NCBI GenBank assembly: GCA_021397835.1
Contig: JAJFZO010000566.1
Location: 2,294,001 to 2,358,000, forward strand
Direction: 5' to 3'
Length of the DNA: 64,000 bases
DNA from: Moringa oleifera
Lineage: Eukaryota; Streptophyta; Magnoliopsida; Brassicales; Moringaceae
Part shown: positions 38,404 to 51,290 of the stretch, piece after piece
Position numbering within the stretch: the first letter of the stretch is position 1
Layout of the letters: each line of letters starts with the position of its first letter
The notes under the pieces: generated by a model
What the model was told of the DNA's origin: nothing
Databases searched by the model: none
Seen by the model: only the letters and a program-made list of their open reading frames with translations
Position numbers and translations under genes: made by a program

Positions 38404-40127
38404 TGATCTTCACAAGCCTCATCGCTTAAACCCTTCTTGTTTTGAACCCTGGAGGGCTCTGTTTATTGGCCCTCCTCCCTCCTTTTCTGTTGAGATTTTT
38501 CTGTGTTTTTTTTATAATGTTAATATCATTGAAGACGAATTCTGCTTACAATGACAGAAGATGATCAAGCTAAGACTACAGAGTGTACATCACTTTTTTT
38601 TTTTATATATATCCATAATCCAAGTTCAGTTCCTGTTGGTAATTAAATTAAGATGTTCTGTTGATTTGATTTGTGTATTATTTTTAAAAAATTTAATACA
38701 ATTCAGATCAACAAAGATTTTATTTTTAGGTGAATATACGAAACTAAATTAAGTGATTTAGAGATAACTCAACAGAACTTATACTAAAATCTTAAAAAAA
38801 AAGGCCTAATTTTATGTGTATCTGCTTCAATAATATCAACTTTATAAGCAATTTTGCTTTATACAATATAAATGACAATATTCTTTTCATTTTATGCAAC
38901 ATTATTACGAATGCTTAATTTTGATATCGTTGTCTCAAGGTTAATTAGATTGTCTTGTACTAAACATTACCTCATGTTCTTGAATAATCAAGTTGGTTAC
39001 TTAGTCAAGCTCTGTCACAAGAATAACAATAAGAAGGTCACTTGGCTTAGTGGAATCTCTTACACCCACCTTGCTTTTTAGGGTTTATAATTCTTTAAAT
39101 GCCAAAGAAACAGAAGAAGAAAGTATATGTAATCAATTGAACAACCAACTAGTTTTCTGTGGGTAATATAATCGAACAGATGGTAGACTTGTTTTTTTCT
39201 TGGAAAGAAAAAGAAACTGACGGAATAAGGAAGGAGATGTGCATCAAGTTGTCAATGGAGAAGCTAACATGAGACCCACAAAGTTGGTGAAAGTGGGGGA
39301 CAAGTCATCAACACAAATAGAGTATTTTGAGACCCAAAGAACAATACCTTCATTTCATTCTCTAAGCACGCCAAGCTTTCCTTTTTTCTATCTCTTTTTG
39401 ATGAGAGGTCATCATCTACCCACGCCCCAAATCATTCCTCCCAAACCCTCCCATATGGCCTTGATCTCTTCTTCTTTCAAACAAAAAAGAAATTTTGACT
39501 TGGGTAAGAAATTGAGGATCTGGGCTGTTGTTTAGGGTGATACGGGTGTCAGATCAGACATGCAAAGCAAAACCCATTTGTGAAAAGAGTAGATTACTGC
39601 ATTTGGGGTTGGACAAATTCACGGTCCTGGCTGTAAATGTGGCATGCAGAGGGCTGGGATTGGACAAAATTATGAACTTGGCTGTAAATATGGCATGAAG
39701 GAGTCTGTGATTGGATAAAATTAGAGAGCAGGAGAAGCTGTAGATAATGATTGTGTGCTAGGGATACTGTGGCCTACTGTTACAAGGCAATCAAAGCTCT
39801 AGTGTAGGTGGCCAAGTGAGGTGGAGCAAATCTTTAACAAAAGTTATTTGGGCTACCAAACTTTTATGTTCTCTCCAGGGGCCTTCATATAATGGAGAAA
39901 GCAAAGCATGAACTTTCTTTTCCCTTTTCATTTCCTTACTCTTTAATCCAAAGCTTCTCTTCATTCTTCTTCTGATCTTTAAATCTCCAAGAACAGTGCA
40001 AGCTTTCCTCTTTGCAAGGTTTTTCTGTCAAAACCAAAGGATACCCAGAGACTGTATCTGGGTGTATTCTCATACCAGTCCAGGAGAATCAGAGTTTTAA
40101 CCAAGCTAAAGCTCAGTAGTTCCTCAC
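38404..40127. other. Intergenic region, expansin to DUF1191 gene
   Basis: It contains the expansin 3' UTR, an AT-rich middle, and the DUF1191 promoter and leader. A regular 51-bp repeat lies at 39609-39725. No coding region was recognised; short open frames here lack family similarity. Confidence 0.5.
39609..39725 (+). repeat. 51-bp tandem repeat, 2.3 copies, upstream of DUF1191 gene
   Basis: TTGGACAAA/TTGGATAAA starts at 39609, 39660 and 39711, exactly 51 bp apart. GGCTGTAAAT...GGCATG recurs at the same spacing (39629 and 39680). Copies have diverged moderately. The array is about 400 bp before the ATG. Confidence 0.8.
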
Positions 40128-41051
40128 ATGGGCTCTCTCTTCTCTCTTACATTGATCATGCTTTCATGGGTAATGTTGAGAACTCAAGCTCAGGGGATCA
40201 AATCAGCAAGACTTCTGGATCTTCTGATCAGAGATTACACAGTCAGGTCGTTTGACAAAAGTTTCAAGACAGGCATTATGCACACTGTGGAACTACCTGC
40301 AAATTTCTCTGGCATTAAAGTAGACACGGTGAGGTTTAGATGTGGCAGTCTCCATAGATACGGAGCTCGGGTGAAGGAATTCCGTCTGGGTGCTGGTGTG
40401 ACAGTGCAGCCATGTGCAGAGAGAGTCATGGTAGTAAGACAAGACTTGGGGTATAACTGGTCTTCTATATACTACGCTAACTATGATTTATCTGGTTACC
40501 AACTTATTTCACCTGTGTTAGGCCTCTTAGCTTACAATGCTGCTGCTGATATCAACTTCAGCAACCCTTATGAAATTGGAATTCTTGCTGGAAAAACACC
40601 AATCACCATCGATTTCAGCAACAACACCAAGGTAGCTCAAACGCCAGGCATGAAGCCATTGTGTGTGAGCTTTGAAAATGATGGGAAAGTGACATTGAAA
40701 AACCAGGTGTCCCCTTATGTTTGTGTAGCAACAAGGCATGGCCATTTTGGACTGGTTACAGAATCACCACCATCGGAGCCTGAGAGGAAGAAGATTAGCA
40801 GATGGAAGATTGCGGTAGGAAGCTCCATTGGATCTGCATTGGGTGCTTTCCTTTTGGGTTTGCTTTTGGTAGCCATGTTTGCTAAGGTGAAGAAGAAGGC
40901 AAGAATGGAGGAATTGGAGAGAAGAGCTTATGAAGAGGAAGCTTTGCAGGTCTCCATGGTTGGGCACATAAGGGCTCCTACAGCGTCTGGTACAAGAACA
41001 ACGCCCACAATTGAACACGAGTACATACGGTATCCTTCTAGAATTACCTAA
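40128..41051 (+). CDS. DUF1191 single-pass membrane protein
   Basis: Plant-specific protein of unknown function. It is intronless, 307 residues. A signal peptide (about 1-21, ending TQAQG) is followed by an extracellular domain with conserved ARLLDLLIRDYTVRSFDK and a Phe-Arg-Cys-Gly-Ser-Leu stretch, plus several N-glycosylation sequons (NFS, NWS, NNT). One membrane helix (226-251, rich in Gly/Ala/Leu) is followed by a basic stop-transfer AKVKKKARMEELERR. The short cytosolic tail ends in TPTIEHEYIRYPS, a candidate for phosphorylation and Tyr-based sorting. The family match to DUF1191 is by recall of At4g22900/At4g11950, which are also neighbours of PGRL1 and FZR. The function is unknown. Confidence 0.88.
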   Translation: MGSLFSLTLIMLSWVMLRTQAQGIKSARLLDLLIRDYTVRSFDKSFKTGIMHTVELPANFSGIKVDTVRFRCGSLHRYGARVKEFRLGAGVTVQPCAERVMVVRQDLGYNWSSIYYANYDLSGYQLISPVLGLLAYNAAADINFSNPYEIGILAGKTPITIDFSNNTKVAQTPGMKPLCVSFENDGKVTLKNQVSPYVCVATRHGHFGLVTESPPSEPERKKISRWKIAVGSSIGSALGAFLLGLLLVAMFAKVKKKARMEELERRAYEEEALQVSMVGHIRAPTASGTRTTPTIEHEYIRYPSRIT

Positions 41052-42150
41052 AATAATTTTATGTTTGATTATTCTTTTGTAAGATTAGTGAAAGAGGTAA
41101 CAATATTGGTTTGATATAGAATGGAATTCAACCAAATATTCATTGGTTCCACTTCATGAAAACAGAGTCCTCTGTTTTCTGAATTTTGAGCTGTTGTGAT
41201 TCATCTCTCTTCTTATTCAATCATTTTGCCAATTCCAGCTTTCCAGAAAGATGGGTTTTCTTATTTCTTGTGAACCTACTAACAGGGTCATACAGGCAAG
41301 TTGAACAGGCCAAAAAAAGAAAATTGTATAGTCAAGGAAATTCTTATTGGGCGGTAGTTAATTTGGAATCAGAATTACCTTTGAAGGTTTAGATTCTTAA
41401 CTTGTTTAACTCAGTTTCTTGGTTGTTTTTCTTCTTCCTTTTCATTGTCAAATTTTGAACTTTTGGAAAGGAAATGACAGAAAGTTTTACAACAAAAGAA
41501 AGTGAAAAAACTAGTGGGAAGGGTTCTTGACAACCTTGTGATGCAGCATCGACAGAGAAAGTTTTGGATTGAATTTGAAACCTTAGGAGGAGAATCAAGG
41601 AAAGAAGGCTCAACTTTTTCTGCAAAAGTCACAGTTGGCACAAACCCACTTTCTCCTTTGGATCTCTTTCATTATCTGTGGGTCAGAGAACTATGATTAT
41701 GCACCAAAGATGCTTAAGATAAAAGGCTGTTTATGGCTAAAATGGTTTTCAGAAACTTGTTTCATAAAAACTCCAAACAATGGAGCTCTGTCTGACAAGT
41801 ACCAAACTGATGAGCTAAATCCAATGGGCTGGCAAGTGGCAACACCCCAAAACTTCTCAAGTTGCAGCAGCTTAAGACGTGGACAAAGATTGCAATTTGT
41901 CTGGCCATTTGGACCTTTTAGGGCTTGCCAAGATAAGGAGATGACAATAACCTTTTAAGGCTGGGCCTAATAGGGGTGAGGTCTTGGGTTAGACTGATAA
42001 CCTGTTTCGGGAAGCTGCGCCAAAAATTAATCCAACGATTGTATGGGTGTTGTCTTTGTAGGAGAACGAGCCCAATGGGTGCGCTTGGGTCTGGCTTTTG
42101 CTCCAATACTTGGTTGTGGTTTTTTTGTTTTATTAAAAAAACTATTCAAA
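41052..42150. other. Moderate-GC stretch downstream of the DUF1191 gene
   Basis: The 3' UTR of the DUF1191 gene is expected in the first few hundred bases. The rest contains short open frames on both strands with no recognised similarity. The composition differs from the AT-rich DNA that follows. Confidence 0.35.
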
Positions 42151-45100
42151 ACAGAACATAAACTTTGATATGTGATTTTGTTTTTATGAATATTAATTTT
42201 TTTTTATTTTTTTAATTAATTACATAAAAAACATATTTTACTTACATTTCAAATGACAACTCAAAAAATATACATTTATTCTAAAATTATATTTTTACTA
42301 AATTTTTAATATAAAATTTTTATTTATAATTTTTATTATTATTAATGATATTAAGTACACATGTGATATATATGTAACTTTTATTTATGTAATTACCTCA
42401 ATAATTTTTTAAAATATTATTAAAATAAATAAAAATATATATTTTACATTTAACTTAATAAAAATATATAAAATATAAATATTTAAAGAGAATAAGAATA
42501 AAAAAAACATATATCTTATTTTTTGATAGTATTTTAAAAAAATGTTGTCGTAATTGCATTACTAAAAATTATATATATATTTTTTATGTGTAAAATTGTT
42601 AATACTAATAAAAAATATAGATAAAAATTTCACATTAAAAATTTGATAAAAATATAAATTTCAAATCGATACAATTTTTTTAAATCTTGATTTAAAATCA
42701 TAAGCAAAATTATAATGTTCCTCATGTATAGATTCAATTAATATTTTTAATATAACATTAAATCAAATTAAAGTTTAAAAATTAAAAAATATATATAACT
42801 AAGATTTTTTTATATTTACTTAAAAATAAATTATTTAATTTAATTTTAATACATCAAACTTATAGGTATATCAAAACGAGACACCGAGCATCTAAGTGAC
42901 CCACTTTTCAATTCTTTTGCACACATAGATTGTTCTAAAAAATTCAGAAAGAATGTTTTGGATCCCAATAGCATGATCAATTAAAAATTCACTAAACTTG
43001 GTAAGCAAACGGATCAAATAATTCATTAAAAATTCTTAATTATTTTTAAAAGTAAAAAAGTCAAGTTGTTATTAAATATAATCACATCAAGAAAAAAGCC
43101 AACTTATTCTTTGTACCCATTTGATTCGCTTAGTTAGCTATAATGCGATCATTAGAATACCACCGGCGTAACTTGAAACGAGTATTAGTGTTGCCCATAG
43201 ATTTCTCTTAATTTTATAACCTTTGCAACTACCTATTTCCCTTAAATCTATTTTTTTATTTTTGGGTTATCCATTTTATATTATTTTTAAATTCAAGATT
43301 ATTAGCCCATGTGAACAAAAATTGATTTAAAAAAAAAATGGTTAGGGTAGATGTTGATCTTCGCGAAAGATAACGATGGTCAATATGTTCGTCGTGCTAA
43401 AAATAGTCATTAAAATGTTATAAAAATTTAAAATAATAAAAATCAGATGATTATTTTTGACGTTAGGAATCTACATAAAATTAATAATAGATTTATCAAT
43501 AAAATAATATTATTGGCTAGTAAAATTTTCAAATAAACTTACCTTACTTTCCATAGTTTTAAATTTTTGACTTGCCAACTACCCCTCTCATGCCAAACCT
43601 AGCGTTCTTTTTCTATTTTTTTAATTCTATTTTGTTTTTAATTTTAATTATCCATTTTAATTATTAAATATAATCAATAATTTAACATAAAATTTTTTAA
43701 AAAATTATCTATGAAAAAATAATAGTTTATTTATATTTTAATTTAAAATTAAAAAAAATATAAAATATCAATTTAACGTAGAATTGATTTTTTTATGATT
43801 TCATATTATTTTGAATTTAACGCAATACTTATCAATAATTACTCAAAATATCATATCTTTTATAAAAGCTCATAAGAGTTACAAAATTAAAAATATTTAT
43901 TCATCATTGCATTGTAAAATTTAAAACAAAAAACATCTCTATCAAGTTATGATTTTTCCCTAAAGACATTCATAAAAACCACAACTACTTTGCTTTCAAA
44001 CTTCATTTTCATTTAATAATTTTATATCAACTTAACCCCTCATGGTTATTTTTTTAATAAATTTTTTGAACTATCAACCTTTCAATTAATCAAATTTTAT
44101 TTTAAAAATTTTTCCCGTAACATCAGTTATCAATTAAGAAAAAACTTGATGGGTCCGTAACATGAATCCGAGGGCGGCTGCTTAAAGTCAAGTGTTTTTT
44201 TTTTTTTTTCTTCTAAGTATATATGGTCGGCTATCAATTTAGGATATGTTAAATAAAAGTTGGCACTTTGGTAGTTAGTTGCCACTATGATCTTACTTTA
44301 AATGTTGGCCTGCAAAATAAAATAAATTATCATTTTTAATATTTTAAATGTATATTAAATAAAATTTTTATAAAATATTAATATTTACTTTATGTTATTA
44401 ATTAAAATTTTATATTTAAAAATAATAAATTTGAAATTTTATTTATCAATTCAAATTAAATTAAATTTTATTTAAAAAATTAAAATTTAAAGATATTTAA
44501 ATTAAAAATTTTATACAACATATTTTGACTTAATATTTTTTACAAATGTAAAAAATATTTAAATTATTATCATACAAAATTTTAAATTTTATAAATATAT
44601 ATATATATATATATTATTTAAATTTGCACTATCAAAATTTTAAAAAATTTATAAAAATAAATTTTACATCAAAAATTATTCAAATTTTATGGATGAATCT
44701 AAGATGAAGTGAATAATTATTCGAGTGATTTTTTAGATATTTTTTCAACAATAAAATTATCCTTATTTTTTTCATAATCATTTGAATTGAGATCTAATTT
44801 GTACCAAATTAATGAATCGAGATTTAATTTGTCATTTTTTGAACATGATGTTTTAATTGATATAAGACGGGTAAAATATTAAGTTTTTATATAATCCTTA
44901 TGAAAAAATTATTACTTTTGGATTAAATTTTTTGATACATTTTTAATTATAAAAATGTTTAAAAACTATTTATATTAATAGTCTTTTATAATTAATGAAT
45001 TTTGTTAATGCAAATAAATATTAATAATTAATCGATAAGATTTGATATTATTATCATAAATTTAGAAAAAAAAAGATTAACATATTAAATAACAAATTTT

Positions 45101-48100
45101 TGAAAAATAGAGGATGTTATTTTAAGTGGCTTTTGTTATAAGAAATAGATTTATAAAATATTTTAAACTAAAACGAAAAAAAATCAATAAATACAATAAA
45201 ACAAAAATAAAAAATACTTTCATAAAGTAATTAGATGGACCAAAGATTCAAACCCGCTGGTCAACAAATAGAAACTTCTGAATTTACTGTTATTTTCAAA
45301 TTCCAAAGTCAGCAAAAATCAACTGCTTAGATAACTGATTTATTGAAAAGGACAAAACAAACATCTCTATGAAACAAACTTTCCTTATAAAGTAAGTCAC
45401 AATACTAGGATAACTTGTAATAAATCAAGTTATTAACTTTTCAAGCCATTATTTTTTAAATATAATTATTATTAATTAAATATAAATCATCATTTTTTGG
45501 TTTTTAAAAATAAAATAAAATGTATGTCTAAATTATTATTTTCTTTAAAAACAATTGAAATAATTTTAAAGTAAATATCATTTAAAATTTTAACTTTTAC
45601 TTTTCTTTCAATTAAATATTAACTTTTAAAATGTCCCCAAATAAGCTTTGATCTATCAATTTAGATTGAATTAAATTTTATAAAAAATTTAAATATTAAA
45701 GATATTAAAATTAGACACTTTTTTATAAAATTTAATTTTTTTTACAAATATAAAGAAATATTTTAGGTACAATTACCCAAAAAAATTGAGTATTGAAATT
45801 ATTTTTTTTAAAACTATGCCATCAAAAATTTTTAAAATTATGAAAAATAAATCATCAGTTGAAAATAATTCGAATTCAAGTGATGAAATAAAAATGAAAT
45901 GTAAAATATATTTGAATAATTTTTGAGATATTTTTATAATAAAGTTATTTTTAATTTTGTACAATTATTTTTATCAAAGTTTAATTTGAATAAAATTAAT
46001 AAATAAATATTTATTTAGAAATATTTTAAAAGTTAAAATTTAATTGAAGAAAGTACGAATCAAAAATTAATATTTAAAACAATATATACTTTAAGTTTTA
46101 TTTATTTATTTATTTATTTAAATAAACATGCATGAGTATCTTTGAAAAATCAATATAAACTAACTTAATAACATATTATGTATATTTTTATATTTTAATC
46201 TATCAAACAAAATGTTTTTTACAAAAATTTAATCAATTGAAATTTTAAATATCTTTTATTAAAAATTCAAATATTAATTTAAAATCAATTATATATCATA
46301 TTATCAACTTTATTTATTTTTTTTTGCATTTAAGTGATAGTTCCAAAAGTTTTTTTTTTAAAAAAATCTAATCTTAATCCCCCAAAATATAGAGAAATTA
46401 AAGTAAGGAGAAACCTTATGATTGTAAGTTGAATCTTCTCATCAAGATAGTTTGGTGACTCTGATGTATTTTTATTTTTTGATATTATTGGCATTTTATC
46501 CTATAATGATCCAAAAACTCGATTCATATTTTTTAATCTCAGAGGAACCTTAAAATCTCATATTTAAATTTAAATTGTTTATTTATTTTTGTATTTAATT
46601 TATTGTCAAGATTGAAGAGTTTATATTTTTAAATTATAATTAAAAAATAATAAGATCTTTTTTAATCTGATTTTTATATAAAGCAAATTTTAATTTAATT
46701 TAATTTTTAAAATTTAAAATACGCTTACACAAATCTATTACAACATAATAGTTAAGTAAGAAGATCCTATATTAATTTGATTTTTATATTAAACTTTCTA
46801 CTAAAGAATTATAAAAATATTTCAATAATTCATGCTATTAATAAAAAATTTAATTCATTAAATTATTATTTTTATAATTTCATTAAAAATTTAATGCAAC
46901 TCAAGTCAAGATAAAATTTTCACCCCAAGTTGAGACAAACTAAATAAGTCCACATTACATGCCAGATATAAAAAACGACAGGATGTCTTAATTCATACCT
47001 CGGGAAAAACGCAGAAATCCGTTGCGTTTTTACTGTTTCCAATCCCCTTCATGCACGTGGTGACTAACTAATAAGTGAATTGAAGGGTCAAGACGATGTT
47101 CGGTTTACCCGCCATGGAAATCCATTTGGAATATCGATGTGGTGGCCGTGTGTTGGTAGCTGGTCTCCTTGGTTCCTTGGAAAACCAAATTCCATTCACC
47201 TTGCTAATACCTTGAGAGGAGAGAACCTACAAAATTTGAACCTTCAACTTTCGTTTTTTTAAACAAACGATAAATAAAAAATAAATTAAATAATTTATAA
47301 ATTTAAATTCTAAAAATCGATTGGTTAATATTCATAATATTTTAATTTAGATTTAGATTCTATCAAAAAAATTAAAAGTTGATAATTAAATTAAAGATTT
47401 TATATACAAAATTTTGACCTAAAATTTTTAATTAAGTAAAAAAAAATGTTTGATTTACTATTACAAACAATTTTAATTTTTTTAAATATTGTAAATATAT
47501 ATTATTTTAACTGTATATTTTTAAAAATTTTTAAAAATTTACAAAAAGTAATCTCTGAATCAATAATTATTAAAATTTGAAAAATAAACTTTAAAATGGA
47601 GTAAAATTTTTTTTCGTTCTTTTAAAGATATTTTAGCAATGAAAATCTATTTTTATATAATTATTTCAGTCAAAGTTCAAATTGATTACAATTAAATAAA
47701 TTAATATTTTATAATTTAAATTTAAAATATGTATATAATTTCAAGTTTTTTTTATATATTTATTCAATATATTCTTTTCATGTACGAGTTTTATGATTCA
47801 TCTCTCTTAAACTTTTAAATTATTTAACAAATATTTTATTGATAAATATATAAATTTTTAAAATATTCACCGTGTGTGTTATAATTATAAAATTTTCATC
47901 TATTAATATTTAAATATAAATTTCTCATATATTTATAGAAATATTTTATAATTTCAAAAAATTCTAATCTGAAAATGTAAAATGATTAATGTCTATATTC
48001 TAAGTGAAAACAACATTATCATTCACATCATTAAATTCCTCGGACTTTAGAAAGACTTATGTAACTTAAAGTTTTATGATATTTAAAAATTATGATCTCG

Positions 48101-48700
48101 TATTTATTAATATTTTTAAAAAATTAACATATGATAATTTATAATTGCAATAAATTTATTATTTATATTAATATGATAAAAATAAATATTAAATTTACCT
48201 TTGAATTATTATTTTAATTTGGACACCAAAATTTAAATTGATTCAATTTTATATCTAATATTTCAAATAGGTCTAAATTAGACATTGGGTTGATCGAGTC
48301 CGATGTAATTAAAGGTATCTCAATTGTTGAATTACCTAAAAATAATTCAAATAAATTATATATTTTATTTTACTTTTATTTTTTAATTTTGTGATAATAT
48401 CCAAAATTATTTTTAGTAGATTTTTAAAAATTTTGATTGCATATATAAAAAATTTAAATTTGAATTTGTTATATAAAATAATCAAATTATAATATATTGA
48501 TTGTTGAATTTTTTACATGACTAAAATTAAACTTATAAATTGAAATGTTGATATGAAATTGAACTAATTGAAAGTTTGATGTTTAAATTAAAATATTCGT
48601 AAAATTTGATATTTATTTTATAATAAATTAGAAAAATTATTTTCTTAAAAAAAGAGTTAATAAAAATCAGATTGGGTGAAACAGATACGGGAAAGAGGTA
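42151..48700. other. Long AT-rich spacer upstream of LDOX with repeat-family copies
   Basis: About 6.5 kb without a gene. AT-rich repeat copies lie at about 44358-44896, 45650-46050, 47330-47720 and 48230-48620. One GC-richer island at about 46910-47260 includes a G-box (47054-47059) and a 60-codon frame without similarity. It could be a distant regulatory island or a degraded insertion. Confidence 0.6.
44358..44896. repeat. AT-rich MITE-like element with long inverted ends
   Basis: The left end (TATGTTATTAATTAAAATTT, then TTTATCAATTCAAATT) is matched in reverse complement by the right end (AATTAATGAATCGAGATTTAA, shortened here, then TTTTAATTGATATAAGACGG). The length is about 540 bp. The internal part shares GTGAATAATTATTCGAGTGA-like sequence and a TTTCAACAATAAAATTAT string with other copies. 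Confidence 0.5.
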
Positions 48701-48790
48701 AAGACTGTTAGCGGTTCTCGTGGTCTTGACCTTCCAGTCCACCTTCCTTGTTTAGGTTCTCGTTGAGTGTGGTAAACTAGTCGAGTTAGT

Positions 48791-48812
48791 CACGTGGACA
48801 ACCAACTCTTTC

Positions 48813-48859
<47 letters not shown>

Positions 48860-48909
48860 CTCAGCTTCTTATGGTTCTCGACTCTTCAATGATCAGACAG
48901 TACTATAAA
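48791..48909 (+). promoter_or_regulatory. LDOX promoter: G-box, MYB core, CT tract and TATA box
   Basis: A G-box CACGTG (48791-48796) is followed within a few bases by an AACCAAC MYB-type core, then an uninterrupted CT microsatellite (48818-48853) and a TATAAA (48904-48909) about 105 bp before the ATG. Adjacent bHLH and MYB sites fit the MYB-bHLH-WD40 control known for late flavonoid genes. Function is inferred. Confidence 0.5.
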
Positions 48910-48950
48910 TTTCATGTGCCGGACGAAAAGATTCTAAGACCTCAGAGTGA

Positions 48951-50184
<1,234 letters not shown>

Positions 50185-50630
50185 AAACCGGGCCTTCTTT
50201 CTTTGTTTGAATTAATGGTTGTTTGCCAATAAGCTTTCATGGAAGCTGTCTTATAATGTCTCATGTCTTAGTACTTTTACATATGGAATTCTGCTAAGTA
50301 CGGTTGTATCGCCCCTATTTTGTCCCCTTTGTCACCTTAATAAATGTAATTTCCTTTCTTTTAAGTTAGATCATCCGCCAACATCATCCCAGTATTAATT
50401 TTTAAATAATTTATTATATTTATATAAAAATAAAAATTATTATTAAATTAAATAATCATTATATATTAATTCTTTTAAAAAATAAAAATATTATATTTAA
50501 ATTGTTATATATCAACATGGACCCATGCTTAAATAATAGTACAATTCACTTACCTGCATGTTTGCTCTTTGTTTTTTATGGGAAATCAGCATCTTGTGCG
50601 TGAATAATGACTATATAAAAATAATCTCAT

Positions 50631-51290
50631 TTCGACCTACGAGGATTTGAGCAAGAGTCACACCTGTTATATTTATAATTGGCATAACATCAATCATCAG
50701 CAAATGCATCACTACATTTTGGATAAACACATCACTACATTTTGGATAGTTGAAAAAAAAATATTACGTTATTATAAGAGTTAGTTTAAATCAGCTAAAA
50801 CATTTTTGACAAAATTATTCAACATTAATAGATTTATCAATTACAGAGGTAATATTAATAGAGCAAATCTTAGTTCGACCTAGTAAGACTTAGAGCAAAA
50901 ATTACACCTGTTGTACCTATAATTGGCATAACATCAATTATAACCAAACACATTACTACATTTTAGATAACGAGAAAATGCCACGTCATTATAAAAGTTA
51001 TTCTAGATTGGCTAAAACGTTTTCGATCACTGAGCTAATATCAATATGGTAGATCTCACTTCGACCTAGTAAGATTTGAGCAAGAATCACACATGTTATA
51101 CCTATAATTGGCATAATATCAATCATAAGCAAACATATCACTACATTTTGGATAGCCAAAAAAATGCCACGTAATTATAAGAGTCAATCCAGACCGACTG
51201 AAACATTTTCAACAAAATTGCTCAATATTGATGGATTTATCCACCACAGAGCTAATATCAATAAGGCAAACTTGAGATTGCTAAGACCTT
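50631..51290. repeat. Three tandem copies of a 186-243-bp repeat, retroelement-related
   Basis: Units start at 50631, 50874 and 51060 with TTCGACCTA. Each continues with GAGCAA...CACACCTGTTAT, ATAATTGGCATAA, CACTACATTTTGGATA and an ATAAGAGT box. The first unit carries an internal duplication of the ATCACTACATTTTGGATA segment. A fourth, diverged copy lies at about 53574-53760 and is followed, as at 51300, by GAAAAGT...AATTCAAGA. This suggests LTR-like flanks of one old element. Confidence 0.75.

Noticed and set aside
40235..41018. Minus-strand frames opposite the DUF1191 gene
   Set aside because: Shadow frames of a clear plus-strand gene.
41186..41958. Several overlapping frames after the DUF1191 gene
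   Set aside because: No domain, no convincing start context; likely 3' UTR and spacer.
47080..47262. Sixty-codon frame in the GC-richer island upstream of LDOX
   Set aside because: No similarity recognised; treated as non-coding island.
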